DNA of 64,000 nucleotides. Origin: Sweltsa coloradensis (lineage: Eukaryota > Arthropoda > Insecta > Plecoptera > Chloroperlidae). Under the pieces are notes generated by a model. It made no database searches, was not told the DNA's origin, and saw nothing but the letters and a program-made list of their open reading frames with translations. The position numbers were made by a program, and so were the translations under genes. This document shows, one piece after another, positions 50,480 to 60,395 of the stretch. The DNA lies in NCBI GenBank assembly GCA_024449915.1, contig JAMZAV010000631.1, forward strand, positions 372,001 to 436,000. The letters are read 5' to 3'. Positions within the stretch are counted from its first letter, which is position 1, and every line of letters begins with the position of its first letter.

Positions 50480-50570
50480 CACACGCATGACGGCCACTTG
50501 CGCGTTTCGGTAACCAATAGAAGGCAGGGCAGTCGGCCATCTTGGTGGCAATACAGAGTAAAAGGCATGT
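50480..50570. promoter_or_regulatory. Promoter-like patch (CCAAT box and YY1-like site)
   Basis: AACCAATAGAAG at about 50510 contains a CCAAT box and GGCCATCTTGG at about 50536 is the reverse of an AAGATGGCC YY1-like motif, within a locally CpG-richer segment. No associated exon could be built, so function is speculative. Confidence 0.2.
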
Positions 50571-51432
50571 AAAAGGCTCGTTCTTTATGATATGACATTT
50601 GAATATAAATTCGTTTTTTAATTCCATAACACAAATAATTTAATAAGGAAAGACACCGACACAAGTTAATTAACATGAGAAATTCTATGACATGAAATCT
50701 GTCTCACTATTTTTTATTTATACCTCCTGTAATGAGTCCTAAACCTGTGCAGAACGAGTAGAGCTAGATCCTACTTGCCTTATGGAGACCCATATAATTT
50801 TATCTTTATTCTTTACTGTTTATATTATCTATTTTGGCCAAGCTTTGAGAATACTTCGAGGTTCCCTTCCCACAAAGCCTAGTTATGTAACAGGGAGACT
50901 ATGCAGTAGGCCTAGTGATTTAAAATGCCTAGCATTTTCCGAGCATATACTAAAAACTTTATGTAAGCACAATTATACCATTTTTTCAATTTATTTAAAA
51001 TTGCAATGTAGGCCTATGTCATGTTACTTGAACTTTCCCTAGGCTTAACCTGATTGGAAAATTGTAAATTTTTAAGTGGCTAGGCAAAGGCCTACTACTT
51101 GGGAATTTAAGTTTTGGTCTAGGCTAATAGAAATTTGTTTTTAGCTTGGTGATTGTGTTTGGATATAGGAAATTATGGAATAATATTCAGACAGCTAGAA
51201 CTATACATAAATCATATAAATATAAATATATAAATCATAAATCATTAGACTATTCACTGTTCATACACATTATTGTGTGCCTACTGTTGTGTTGAAGCCA
51301 GAGGCCTGAAGCACACAGTACACAACAGCATACTGAAAAAAATCACAGTCTGTAGGATAATAATAATAATCACACAGGTGAATACACGGGAACTAATAGC
51401 TACAAATAAGATACATTGTGTGCATAGATTCA
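50571..51432. other. Non-coding flank 3' of the transposase gene
   Basis: No gene seen. Several TAGGCCTA-type motifs occur at 50207-51120. I looked here for a terminal inverted repeat matching 55345-55900 and did not find one. Confidence 0.4.
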
Positions 51433-51438
51433 TTTATT
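51433..51438 (-). terminator. Poly(A) signal AATAAA
   Basis: AATAAA on the minus strand (CTAATAAATG context), 75 nt beyond the stop codon of the THAP/P-element-type transposase gene, a normal position for the 3' end of its transcript. Confidence 0.55.
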
Positions 51439-51512
51439 AGATCGCCTCGTATTATTCTTACTTTCATTCAGTTAACTTCATGCACAGAGATAGGTAATGG
51501 AAATTAATTGCC

Positions 51513-53975
51513 CTACTGATTAAGAAACAATATTGACTTTGTAAGGTGTTGTCTCACAATTCTGGCATGAATATTAGCATTATGCGTTTTTGCTACATGG
51601 CAACACCTCACTTTAACATACTTTTTGGTGATAAATTTTAGTAAATTAATGACATGTGATTCTGGAAATTCATTATCCAGGTCATGGTCTGCTAATTCTT
51701 TAAAAATAGGCCTACCTTTCCCATAGAAAATGTCAACAATTTTGCTTTGGATTGGTATTAATAATTTACCTGTGGGTGGTTTGTTACCATTTTGGATTAG
51801 CAGTCCTCTTATACACTTTTCAACTTCAGTGCATACTTTAACGACATCATTTGACGGCACTTTAAGACCACCATTATTTTTGCGCGTTAAAAAATTACCA
51901 TATGCAATATTCTTATCTTTTGATGTCAAAACATCAACACATTCAGAACACTTCAGAAAGTGAATTGCACTTTTCACAACAAAACCTGCAATATATACAA
52001 TAACATTACAGCTGTATTCACTGCAAATCAACTTTGAAGCATCACTAAGTTGACACAATTCCACATAATCATGGTCATGAATTAGGTCTAGATTGGATGA
52101 TGAACAGTTTAACACAGTTTCATTTTCATCAAACCGTCTAATGTTTGATAAAACAACAGGATCAATAACTTTTTTGGAAAATGATGTCGGACTTACCCAA
52201 GACAATAACTGTGTGCCATCTTGTGACAAACAATTGCCTGTTTTTTTAACTCTAATCTCATTCTTAACAAGTAACCGTTTGTAAGCTGCTTTGAATTGTA
52301 AACATGAAGGATTATTATTCCAACCCAACCTACCCCTAATCTTACAGAAAAATAACTCAACATGATCCTGACTCATTTTATAGGTTACAAGATACTTAAT
52401 CTTTTCTGAACTAACCAAATCTTCAAATAGACCACGGAGTGAAGAGCACAGACTAAGAATACCTATAATCGTTGTCCTCCGAGGAGTTTCATAAAGTAAC
52501 TTTCCGTGTTCATTTTTCAATCCAAGAACATAACTTTCAACTTGAACTATGAGTAAAGACCAATGCTTTTTATTTGACTGTTTCATAGCTGCCTTGTAAC
52601 CTTTGGCAAATGGATTTCGAGAATTACATAAATCAAAAAATCTGTCAAACAGCAAGCAAAATCGAGCAGTGGCCCTAGCACCAACAAACTCCGGTAACTT
52701 AAGATCATCACATAAATATAACAGAGCATTGCCAACTGAAGCACTGAGAACCTGCACTGCCAAACGTACTTTCATTTTTTGAGATGTAAAATTAACATGG
52801 TGTTTAGATAACTTGTTGGCCAGTGTTAACCCTTCTTGAGACTGCAATGTTTCAAGAGCAACAATATAACCCCAATCGATGAGGCAACCTTCATTGTCGA
52901 TTAATTTTTTGAAATCGCCAAAAACATTTCTAAGTAACTTCAGCATGTGACATGCATCTAGAATAATGAATACTTTTTCTTTGGTGATAGGGTGTGGGAA
53001 CCATGTCCTCATGGATTTTCCCACACTCATGTCAGCACCTAGACTGTTTACCATTGCTATGTTGCTAGATAAACCATCAAATGTAACAGATTTACAAATT
53101 ATGCCATTATCATGCAAAAGTTCTATTGCTTTGACAAGAATGTTTTTTTTCTCATTGCTAACCATTCCATTTATTAAAAAATATCCAATTGGTATTTTCC
53201 AAGAAACATTTATCCCTACTGCCATCACTACTAATGCCTCCTTGGCCTCAATCTCATCTTCATGACGTATTCCCTCGCCCAAATTTACAAAACCCACAAA
53301 CTCATTCCCATCCCACTCGATTCGCTTTTTAATTGCCATTTCATCAATTGTAACTGAAACATAGATCTGATAATTTGTGTGGTTTACTCGTTCCTTTATG
53401 GCCTTGAAAGCTTCATCAGTAAAGCCAGGTTTACCGTCAACAGTATTTACCCACTTCCTTAAAGTATTTGGATGAGGAAGGCATAAATTTAGACTCTCCC
53501 TGACAAAGTTATAAGCAGCAGCAGAATAAAAATGTAGTGTTAATGCAAATGATTTGAGAACATCACTGTAAGCTGCATTTGCTGGTTGATGGAGACGGCT
53601 AACTATGTCTTTTCCAACTTCGGAAAAACTTTCTATCATGTTAACTTGTTTCATACTAAGCAAATTTTGCTGTGTCAACTTATCAATTAAATCTTTGAAA
53701 TTACCTATTTTTGCAGCTTGTCTTTTGCATTTCTTTTTAGAAATTGCCAACTTCGATTTTAAACTTTGTAAAGAAAGTTGTTTCCTATTTATTATTTGCC
53801 TAAGCTTGTTACCAACTTTGCTAGGACTTGTGGAGAGGGAATATGAGTGCTCAAAGTGGGATTGTTTGGTTGAGTTTTCTCCGTATGAAGTTGTGGCACC
53901 ATTTTCAGTAATGTTATCACCATTCGGGTTCTCTTGCATCGGATGACGAACTAATTTCCGTCGGTGTTTCACCAC
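51513..53975 (-). CDS. THAP9-like / P-element-type transposase, exon 3 (main exon)
   Basis: Catalytic part of a P-element superfamily transposase: a nuclear enzyme that in this family cuts and rejoins DNA at element ends. The exon starts at a TTTTACAG acceptor and encodes 820 residues to a stop. Exon residues 58-112 look like a coiled coil. An RNase H-like core follows, with candidate acidic residues D211 (SVTIDEMAIKK), D300 (SVTFDGLSSN) and E540 (SQDHVELFF), the last followed by the hallmark GWNNNP. LDACHMLKLLRN and a C-terminal Cys/His-containing part also fit THAP9 relatives. Joined to exons 2 and 1 the protein is about 910 residues, close to vertebrate THAP9. There is no stop or frameshift. 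No terminal inverted repeats were found, so an active element and a host-captured gene both remain possible. Confidence 0.92.
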   Translation of the reverse strand: MVKHRRKLVRHPMQENPNGDNITENGATTSYGENSTKQSHFEHSYSLSTSPSKVGNKLRQIINRKQLSLQSLKSKLAISKKKCKRQAAKIGNFKDLIDKLTQQNLLSMKQVNMIESFSEVGKDIVSRLHQPANAAYSDVLKSFALTLHFYSAAAYNFVRESLNLCLPHPNTLRKWVNTVDGKPGFTDEAFKAIKERVNHTNYQIYVSVTIDEMAIKKRIEWDGNEFVGFVNLGEGIRHEDEIEAKEALVVMAVGINVSWKIPIGYFLINGMVSNEKKNILVKAIELLHDNGIICKSVTFDGLSSNIAMVNSLGADMSVGKSMRTWFPHPITKEKVFIILDACHMLKLLRNVFGDFKKLIDNEGCLIDWGYIVALETLQSQEGLTLANKLSKHHVNFTSQKMKVRLAVQVLSASVGNALLYLCDDLKLPEFVGARATARFCLLFDRFFDLCNSRNPFAKGYKAAMKQSNKKHWSLLIVQVESYVLGLKNEHGKLLYETPRRTTIIGILSLCSSLRGLFEDLVSSEKIKYLVTYKMSQDHVELFFCKIRGRLGWNNNPSCLQFKAAYKRLLVKNEIRVKKTGNCLSQDGTQLLSWVSPTSFSKKVIDPVVLSNIRRFDENETVLNCSSSNLDLIHDHDYVELCQLSDASKLICSEYSCNVIVYIAGFVVKSAIHFLKCSECVDVLTSKDKNIAYGNFLTRKNNGGLKVPSNDVVKVCTEVEKCIRGLLIQNGNKPPTGKLLIPIQSKIVDIFYGKGRPIFKELADHDLDNEFPESHVINLLKFITKKYVKVRCCHVAKTHNANIHARIVRQHLTKSILFLNQ

Positions 53976-54281
53976 CTGTAAAACAAAAAGGAAAAGGTTT
54001 ACAACGTTTGGCCTAGGTATATCTACATTTACTATAGCTATGATATTAGATGTTACAAAAAAGTAGGGGCCTAGATGATTTACAATGAGGTCTTAAATTA
54101 TTTAGATATTAATAATGGCCCAAGGTTGGGTGAATACAAAGCACACACAATGAGTTCAGAAGAATTAACTATAGGCCTAATTGTTGCTAGTCTTTAATTG
54201 GAGATTGAATGATAAAATATGAAATGTGTGTAGGCTTAGGGCTACACCATTTGTTTACTAGCCTAGGCATATGGTACCCAC

Positions 54282-54480
54282 CTTCGTCAGGTGATTGGGA
54301 AGGTTAAATCTTGTCGGGACGGCCCCATCTGCAAGCTTTTTGCAGTTAACATAGTTAACTAAAAAACAGTTCGTTTCAAAATGATCACTGCACAAGTAGC
54401 TGTTGTGGTTGGGTACAAAGTTAGCCCGTCTGATGGCCGCAATCCATTTAGTCAGGAGTTCTGGTTTATTTAATGGAAAC
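54282..54480 (-). CDS. THAP9-like / P-element-type transposase, exon 2 (THAP domain, second half)
   Basis: A 199-bp exon between a TCTTTTACAG acceptor and a GAAG|GTGGGT donor. It supplies FPLNKPELLTKWIAAIRR, the second zinc-ligand pair in YLCSDHF, and the AVPTRF signature that closes THAP domains, all of which contribute to sequence-specific DNA binding. It enters by completing a codon from exon 1 and leaves in phase 0, matching exon 3. The longer open frame to 54506 and 54258 is intron read-through. The introns are 793 bp and 306 bp. Confidence 0.9.
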
Positions 54481-54557
54481 CTGTAAAAGAAAGTACACGA
54501 TGACATAACGGTAGGCTACTATTGACATTTCACTAACCAGAAAGCTAGGGCCTAAGC

Positions 54558-54755
54558 CTATGTGAATGCAATGGTATGGTTGTTATAATTTCTACAATCT
54601 ACACACCGACAGACTTGCGCACGCTCTATAACAGCACGACAATAATTAGCTTCCCATTCTTTTACAGTTATATCCTTCAATTTTAAATCATAGTTAACAT
54701 TGATTTTTGTGGGCTTTGTTCCTGGGTCATTCAAGAGCAAAGCATTAGTCTTAAC
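54558..54755 (-). other. Open segment in intron 1, possible alternative exon
   Basis: A 60-codon frame (VCRCVDCRNYNNHT near its end) follows a CTTTCTTTCCAG acceptor-like site. Splicing from exon 1 would put it out of frame and hit TAA at once, and no downstream donor is evident. It may be a decayed or alternative exon, or chance. Confidence 0.2.
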
Positions 54756-54769
54756 TGGAAAGAAAGGCT

Positions 54770-55035
54770 AAAAGGCTTATTGTAGGCCTAGGACCACCTA
54801 TAGCCTACTGATAGGTCTAGGGCTAGGCTAATCATTAAGCGGATATGGCCTATGCCAACCGCTTAATGATTGAGCCCTAGGCCTACGCCTACCCTACAGG
54901 CCCTAGGCTAGGCTAAATCTTAAAATTGAGTAGGGCCTATAGGCTAATGGAAAAGCCTAGGCCTAGCTAGGGCTAGGCCTAGCATACTAGGGAGACGAGC
55001 CCTGAAGATAGGCCTAGGCTAGGCCTACGGCCATG
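54770..55035. repeat. TAGGCCTA-rich patch with a small hairpin in intron 1
   Basis: AGGCCTAG/TAGGCCTA motifs recur densely, many overlapping. Within it, AATCATTAAGCGG (54830-54842) and CCGCTTAATGATT (54859-54871) form a perfect 13-bp stem around a 16-nt loop, with partial pairing continuing outward through GGCT/AGCC. Confidence 0.7.
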
Positions 55036-55273
55036 GCCTTTGTATAGAGACAAGCCGAAAAAAAGCGTTGCGTAATTCCCTATCTTTTTTCAGGTTTAAA
55101 AGTAAAACCGAAAGTCGCTATCGTAAAACGTGGAAGCTGTGCAGTGCACATGGGCACGGGCACAAACTCAACACACAGCGCGTGAAAAACGAAAAGTAAT
55201 CTCAATCTGGTGCCTGAAATATTTACTAGTCTAGGCTACTATCTTACTACTGGGCATAATAATGTTCACTTAC

Positions 55274-55344
55274 TTGTAAAATGACCGAGAGTTTTCATTA
55301 GAATGTCTATTTGTGCAGTTAAAGGCACAGCAGGACTTCACCAT
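55274..55344 (-). CDS. THAP9-like / P-element-type transposase, exon 1 (start codon, first THAP cysteines)
   Basis: Found by reading upstream of exon 2. ATG at 55344 opens MVKSCCAFNCTNR, the classic THAP N-terminus with its first Cys pair (spacing C-x3-C or C-x4-C), and continues to SFY. The exon stops after 23 codons and two bases at an AA|GTAAGT donor (55273). Joining to exon 2 restores a lysine codon and gives the continuous SFYKFPLNKP expected of the domain. At 71 coding bases it is too short to stand out as an open frame. In-phase joining at both introns is the main reason for accepting the three-exon gene. Confidence 0.9.
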
Positions 55345-55440
55345 CCTTGACTTTCCCTTTGCATCCGCCACCACAATGGCGGACTCGCAGCTGTTCAATT
55401 GGAAACCAGCACACTAGCGCTGTACGTGAGTCTAGAGAAA
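55345..55440 (-). promoter_or_regulatory. Candidate 5' UTR/promoter of the transposase gene
   Basis: Immediately upstream of the start codon lies CACAATGGCGGACTC (plus strand, 55371-55385), similar to the YY1-type AANATGGCGG motif common near transcription starts, in a CpG-richer patch. No TATA box at a convincing distance. Position and motif suggest a TATA-less promoter; unproven. Confidence 0.3.
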
Positions 55441-55919
55441 TATAATACTACTACTCCAATGTCTTTGGCTGAAACAGTCTGTGATGGAAATGGTCGCTTG
55501 AAACTTGATAAGAATCGATTTGTGCTGTGGAGCGCGTAAAAAGGAGCCTCCGCCCACACTTTGTATCCCTCAACCCCCTTCTAAAAACACGTGTGTGAAT
55601 GTGGAAACGTGACATTTACCTACATTGATTTTCCAACATAATAACACGGGATCTTCTCCGGGGCGCCGCCCACACATTCAGAGAACGTAGGCCTTCAGTA
55701 TAGGAAGTATCGTTCTAAATATATGATGTGCTTGCCGATGCCACCAGGCACAGACGGTGAGAGGAGAGAATCAGACTAAATTTGGATTACGTAGGCCTAA
55801 TGATGAAACCTAAAACACCGGGATGGTTATTTATAAACTTTAATTTAAATGCATCGGTGGATGAACATGCTAAATTTACATACATTTATAACGCGCAATG
55901 AGTTTTGAATGGCAATTTA
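55441..55919. other. Non-coding flank upstream of the transposase gene
   Basis: CpG-containing in part (GGGGCGCCGCCC near 55658) with scattered TAGGCCTA motifs. No exon seen. Confidence 0.4.
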
Positions 55920-56165
55920 ATAGGGAATAGGATAGGAGTCTAGGACACATTTGCCAGTCGGCCAGGGAGCATATACGACGGGGACGTAAACTTTGCATAG
56001 TTGTCAAGAAAGCATACAATGGATACTCCTACAAACAATAGAAGATTATCAATATTTTTGTATCAGACAATCAAAAGCAATTCACGAAAATGATAACTTT
56101 TGTTCTGGAAAATTAATTTATGCTTTAAAAAGTCATATTAAAATGTTAAGAAAAGTGTGATTGCC
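55920..56165 (+). mobile_element. Family D repeat, divergent copy
   Basis: Shares TAGGACACATTTGCCAGTCGG, ATAGTTGTCAAGAAAGCATAC and GATTATCAATATTTTTGTAT with the other family D copies in the same order. Its TTGTCAAGAAAGCAT is a third uninterrupted version of the site occupied by Helitron-like copy 3. Confidence 0.55.
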
Positions 56166-56189
56166 AAAATCTCTAATAACTGTGCTCAA

Positions 56190-56350
56190 TTGGCCATTGG
56201 CACTCAAACGACCTGGGTCCGAATCCCAGTTGGAAAAAAGTAGGCCTATATTACTTTAGCCTACATTAACATCACACCATAACCTCATATCTAATTTGGA
56301 GAAAACATCGGAGAGAACATTGAGACGCATAGTATCGGAGTTATCAGTTA
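56190..56350 (+). mobile_element. tRNA-like SINE head
   Basis: CTCAATTGGCCATTGGCAC resembles an A-box region and GGGTCCGAATCCC near 56216 a B box, followed by a body of unknown affinity. Confidence 0.4.
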
Positions 56351-56589
56351 GAACATCTTGGATGTACGACTAAAGCAGAGTCGATACTTATAATTTATTT
56401 ATAAGGGTCCATCAATATGCAATGGTTAGGTTAGAATCAGATTTTAAAAATTTAGTAGGAAGAATGACTAGATGAAGCAACAAACCCATATAAAGTGCGA
56501 TACCGACACTATATACCTTAAAAACCTCCCAAATTGTATTACCCTACCTACAAAAAGTTATGTATAGATAGAATGCCAATCAGCTGGAG

Positions 56590-56740
56590 ATTGGTGTGAG
56601 ATAGGATCAAACAGCTTACCTTCAAAAGTGATGGTGGCTGCTGAATTTCTTGATGATTCTTGATTTCATTATTAATCAAGAAATTCAGCAGCCACCATCA
56701 CTTTTCAAAGATAAGCTGTTGGATCATATCTCACACCAAT
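56590..56740. repeat. Long near-perfect hairpin
   Basis: Left arm 56590-56654 and right arm 56675-56740 are inverted copies with about five mismatches and one 1-base indel, around a 20-nt loop. The inner part, including GAAATTCAGCAGCCACCATC, pairs without error for about 30 bp. Either strand's transcript would fold into one stem of about 65 bp. No coding content. Confidence 0.92.
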
Positions 56741-57894
56741 ACCTATACAATAGGATTAAAACACCGACCATAGCACTAGACATCATGGATAATGCAATAT
56801 ATGCATGATTGAATTGGATTGATCAATTATAAAAAGAAAAATCGCATATTTAATGGAATCTGGTATAAGTTATTATAGAGTGCGAAGCAAACGTCAATCA
56901 CGCCGAAGTCGTCAGTCTGCTCGGTGACGCGAAACTGATCGACACAGTTGCAGGTTCGATTGTGTTATTGGTAATTTACATCGCCCACCAAACTGAAGTG
57001 TTTCACTTTCAGGAGCTTTTGGATTGACTGCTTGACTTTGAGAGATCTCTTCAGTGGTCCGTTATACCTACTTTGTACCGAGACATTCAAATAATCAAAT
57101 ACGCGACATCACATGATACAAGTCTAAGTTTCGTTCATCTCCTTCTTTCATTGCTTGGAGGAAAAAACACGCCAGAAATTGGTTCATTACAGGACACTGA
57201 AAGTGGACTTTGTCAAAAAAGGAAAACCTTTTTAATATTTTGATAACGCCATGTACAAGGTTTTAAAATTTCTTAATATTTAAAATTTCTCATTGACCCC
57301 ATAATCTTCTTGTTATTGAAACTAGCTAGGCTATTATGTTCTTCTCTTTGACATTTTTTTCTGTTTTCACTTTTCGAAATGATCACTATAAATAAGCCAA
57401 CAATTGCGAATAGGTACTATAAATGTAGGAAAATAATAGGTCATTAACTGAAAATGCTACTAAAGTAGGTAAAATAAAATTAATCATTCGAGATTCGAGA
57501 CGCAGTTTCGTTCAATAACAACGTGACATTTTAATGGCTTTAACGGTTTCTTCGTCCAACAATGAAGTCGAGAACGTATTGTGATCGTCTAGATGCGCCT
57601 CCATGAGCACAGTGCCGTTCAACCTGCACAGCTTCCCATCTATCTAGCCTAGATTCTAAGTACGGAGACTTGTTACGTAAGGATCTAAACGTGCACACAA
57701 ATTACAGCATTCAACAGTTGTACTATCCACGCGGCGGACATTGGCCGAGGTGTACTACTCATCTCACAGACGTTTACCACGACCTTAGGGTGTGAGATGG
57801 GCCGGTCAGATTCTTAGTCTATTAAAAAAAACAAAAAAAAACACGAAAGACAAATAAAAATTGAGGTAGTCCTCTCCTACACATGAAAAAAATC
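56741..57894. other. Non-coding stretch, no gene seen
   Basis: AT-rich; no domain-bearing frame or obvious repeat. Confidence 0.4.
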
Positions 57895-58150
57895 GTATTA
57901 GAGTCTACCCACTCAGTCATATAACCGATTTACAGTGTGGGACATTAAACCAAAGCGACCAAGCGATCAAGCCAACCCTGTAGGCCCCGACGCAATCGAC
58001 GAGTGAGCGATAACCAACCAAAGATTTAAAAACCTATTCACAGTTTGCCAAAGCGATTTTGGTACAAGGTGTGACAAGCAGTATTGCCAAGATTTTAGAT
58101 AATGTGTCTTGATTGGGTATTTCCTTGCAAATACTATAGAAGAGCAGTCC
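57895..58150 (-). mobile_element. Family A SINE copy, reverse
   Basis: TAGAGTCTACCCACTCAGTC, then GGGACATTAAACCAAAGCG, CAAGCCAACCCTGTAGG and ACGAGTGAGCGATAACC, are the reverse of 1395-1505 with high identity. The tRNA-like head is not clear. Confidence 0.7.
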
Positions 58151-58554
58151 ACACAACGGTGGACACAGAACCGGGTTTAGTCCCCGGTTGAGTAGTTTTG
58201 TTTGTTTCTGGATAGTATTAACTCAGTTTATTTTTTGTGTGCATTTTTCTTAATCTTAAATTTATTCATTGTTTTCTCCTACTTGTAAATCAGTTTTTAT
58301 AATTGAATAGAATAAGTTTAATAAATAAATACAAGTGTGCCCCGAGTGTGCCAAATGGCACAAGGTCAAATTCTACACGAATTATTTTAATTTATCATCA
58401 TTCTCTTACTCTGGCATTGCAGTCTTATTATACATGCAATTGTACAGGCGTTAATTGATACTAAGTTACATACGATGATAACTTCCTCCATGCATACAGG
58501 TTGCGTAGACGGCTCCCCAACACGGATATGTTACTCAACAACATAGGGATATTT

Positions 58555-58615
58555 ATTTACATAACGCCTATCTTACGCAGTTATAAAAACTGATTTACAA
58601 AGGAGGATAATCAGC
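58555..58615 (-). repeat. Family A repeat fragment
   Basis: AAAACTGATTTACAAAGG and AGGATAATC behind a TTTATTTA-like run; same fragment as 8015-8110. Confidence 0.55.
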
Positions 58616-59089
58616 ACCAAGAACTAATATATTCCTCATCGTCCTAGACCTAGTGGTCGAACGAGTCGAGGGGGAGAGTTCTGGTTCGAACTTTCGGTTC
58701 ATATAACTCAGTTTATCTCGGTTAGTTATATCAGTATTTCTTTCCTTGTATCTTGAAAAGTTCTGCGTTATCATCAACCGGAGACAGCTCGATAATACTC
58801 GGATGCCTTTCAAAGACGATCTTGAACTGTACAGTTAGAACTTGGAACCTCAGAAACCGTTCTTCAATCCAGCGTTAGCTTATAGCTTAGCTTGGTGTGT
58901 TATCAAATATGTTATACGGTGACAGGGAAAGTTATATTTGGCGAGAGTCGTCGACACATCACACACATTTTTGCAAGAGATTTAGGCCCTAACCAAAAAT
59001 GAGGAAAAATAAAATACGTGAAACCGTACGTGAACAATCATATTGATCTATTTAGATCTACATTGCACTAAAAAGCCAGGTGTTATGAA
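58616..59089. other. Non-coding stretch, no gene seen
   Basis: The 72-codon minus frame at 58595-58813 starts in the family A fragment and shows no domain. Confidence 0.35.
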
Positions 59090-59320
59090 GTTAACCGTCT
59101 CGGCTCTCAGTAGAGGTACGGAACCGACCGGCAATTGGGAGACCGGGGTTCGATACCCCACTAAAATGTTTTTGTTTGTTTTTTGGATTGATTTCCATAA
59201 AAACGTACATGAAAACTAAGTATACGCGCAATATATTCATAGTAATTACACTAAAATTAACGGTACCAATGAATTTTAAAATGCTGTGACAGGCGTATTT
59301 GGTCATTTTCAGGACTAACT
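59090..59320 (+). mobile_element. tRNA-headed SINE, family F
   Basis: AACCGTCTCGGCTCTCAGTAG leads to a B box GGTTCGATACC near 59146 and a body with TTTTTGGATTGATTTCC, matching 15175-15430. Confidence 0.6.
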
Positions 59321-60295
59321 TTTATAACATATTTTTCGGCTACATGTTTAAATGTACTGAGACGCTCATTATTCAAAACTAGATACATAAAACGCCAATT
59401 GATTTACAATTTTTCGAATATAAATCAACATAAATAAACAAAATGCGCGTTTAATGTATTTTGAAGCTTGAAGTAAAACTAGAAGGCCTAGGGTACAAAT
59501 CACTGAAGCTGGTAGGTACTTCCTGAATCCTCAATATTTGTAATGTTTACGAATTGATATCACGTGTTTAGGCCTTTACAGTTAATTACATTCCAGATTT
59601 CTGATTTTCTCAGCAAATTTTAAATAGCTAGCAACAGCATGTAAACAACTACAACTAACAACCTATAATTATCGAGTTTCTCACTAGTCTGGTTCCTTTC
59701 TAGTTGAGAACAGTCAGCCACACACAGACAAAACAAGCCTAAATTAATAAGAACCGTGGCTAGTTTTTATTGGGTCAGGCGGGGAAGCGTCTCAATGCCA
59801 CGCCAGCCAGCCAGAGGCGATGACTGGTCGCGGCTGGTCCTGCTCGGACGTTGCCCAACTCTCTAGGTCTAGGAAGCGATCATCACACACAACTCAGGCT
59901 CCAAACTACAGTTCCACCTTCCACACGTTCTCAATGGAACAATTCCAAGACTCCATGACCTAAACACGAATTCTCAAAATGCAAAATAAATACACGGGGA
60001 AAAAATAAGTATTCAAGCGATCTGGGATCAAAACTCCGAAGAAGAATTTGGTATGGATCCCATTGGCCATTGGGCTTTACTGTTCGCATTGCATTGCATA
60101 CAAAACTTGTAAAAAGACTTCCAGGCCTTATAGGCCTAGGCATATATACAGTATACACACTAAAAAAAATGATGTAAAAGAACGGCCAAGCTCATAAACT
60201 TAGATACATTTGCGTACTGTAAACCTACAATGACCAGTGAACATCCTAGCAATCACCCTAACGACAGAAGAAAACTCAAAAAACTTTAAACTTTC
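59321..60295. other. Non-coding stretch, no gene seen
   Basis: No domain-bearing frame. Contains TAGGCCTA motifs near 59485 and 60128. Confidence 0.4.
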
Positions 60296-60395
60296 ACTTG
60301 TGATTGCCGGCGACGAGTATCGAACCAACTACCTTCCGAGTCGAGTTTCACGCGTTATGCATGAGCTACCGCAGTCTAAATATACAAACAAAGTT
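60296..60395 (-). mobile_element. tRNA-like sequence (SINE head or tRNA pseudogene)
   Basis: On the minus strand GCGGTAGCTCATGCATAACG resembles a D-arm/A box and GGTTCGATACTCGTCGCCGG a T-arm with B box. The two ends do not form a convincing seven-pair acceptor stem. Confidence 0.45.

Noticed and set aside
60296..60395. Functional tRNA gene on the minus strand
   Set aside because: A- and B-box-like arms are present but the acceptor stem does not close, and similar heads in the window belong to SINEs.
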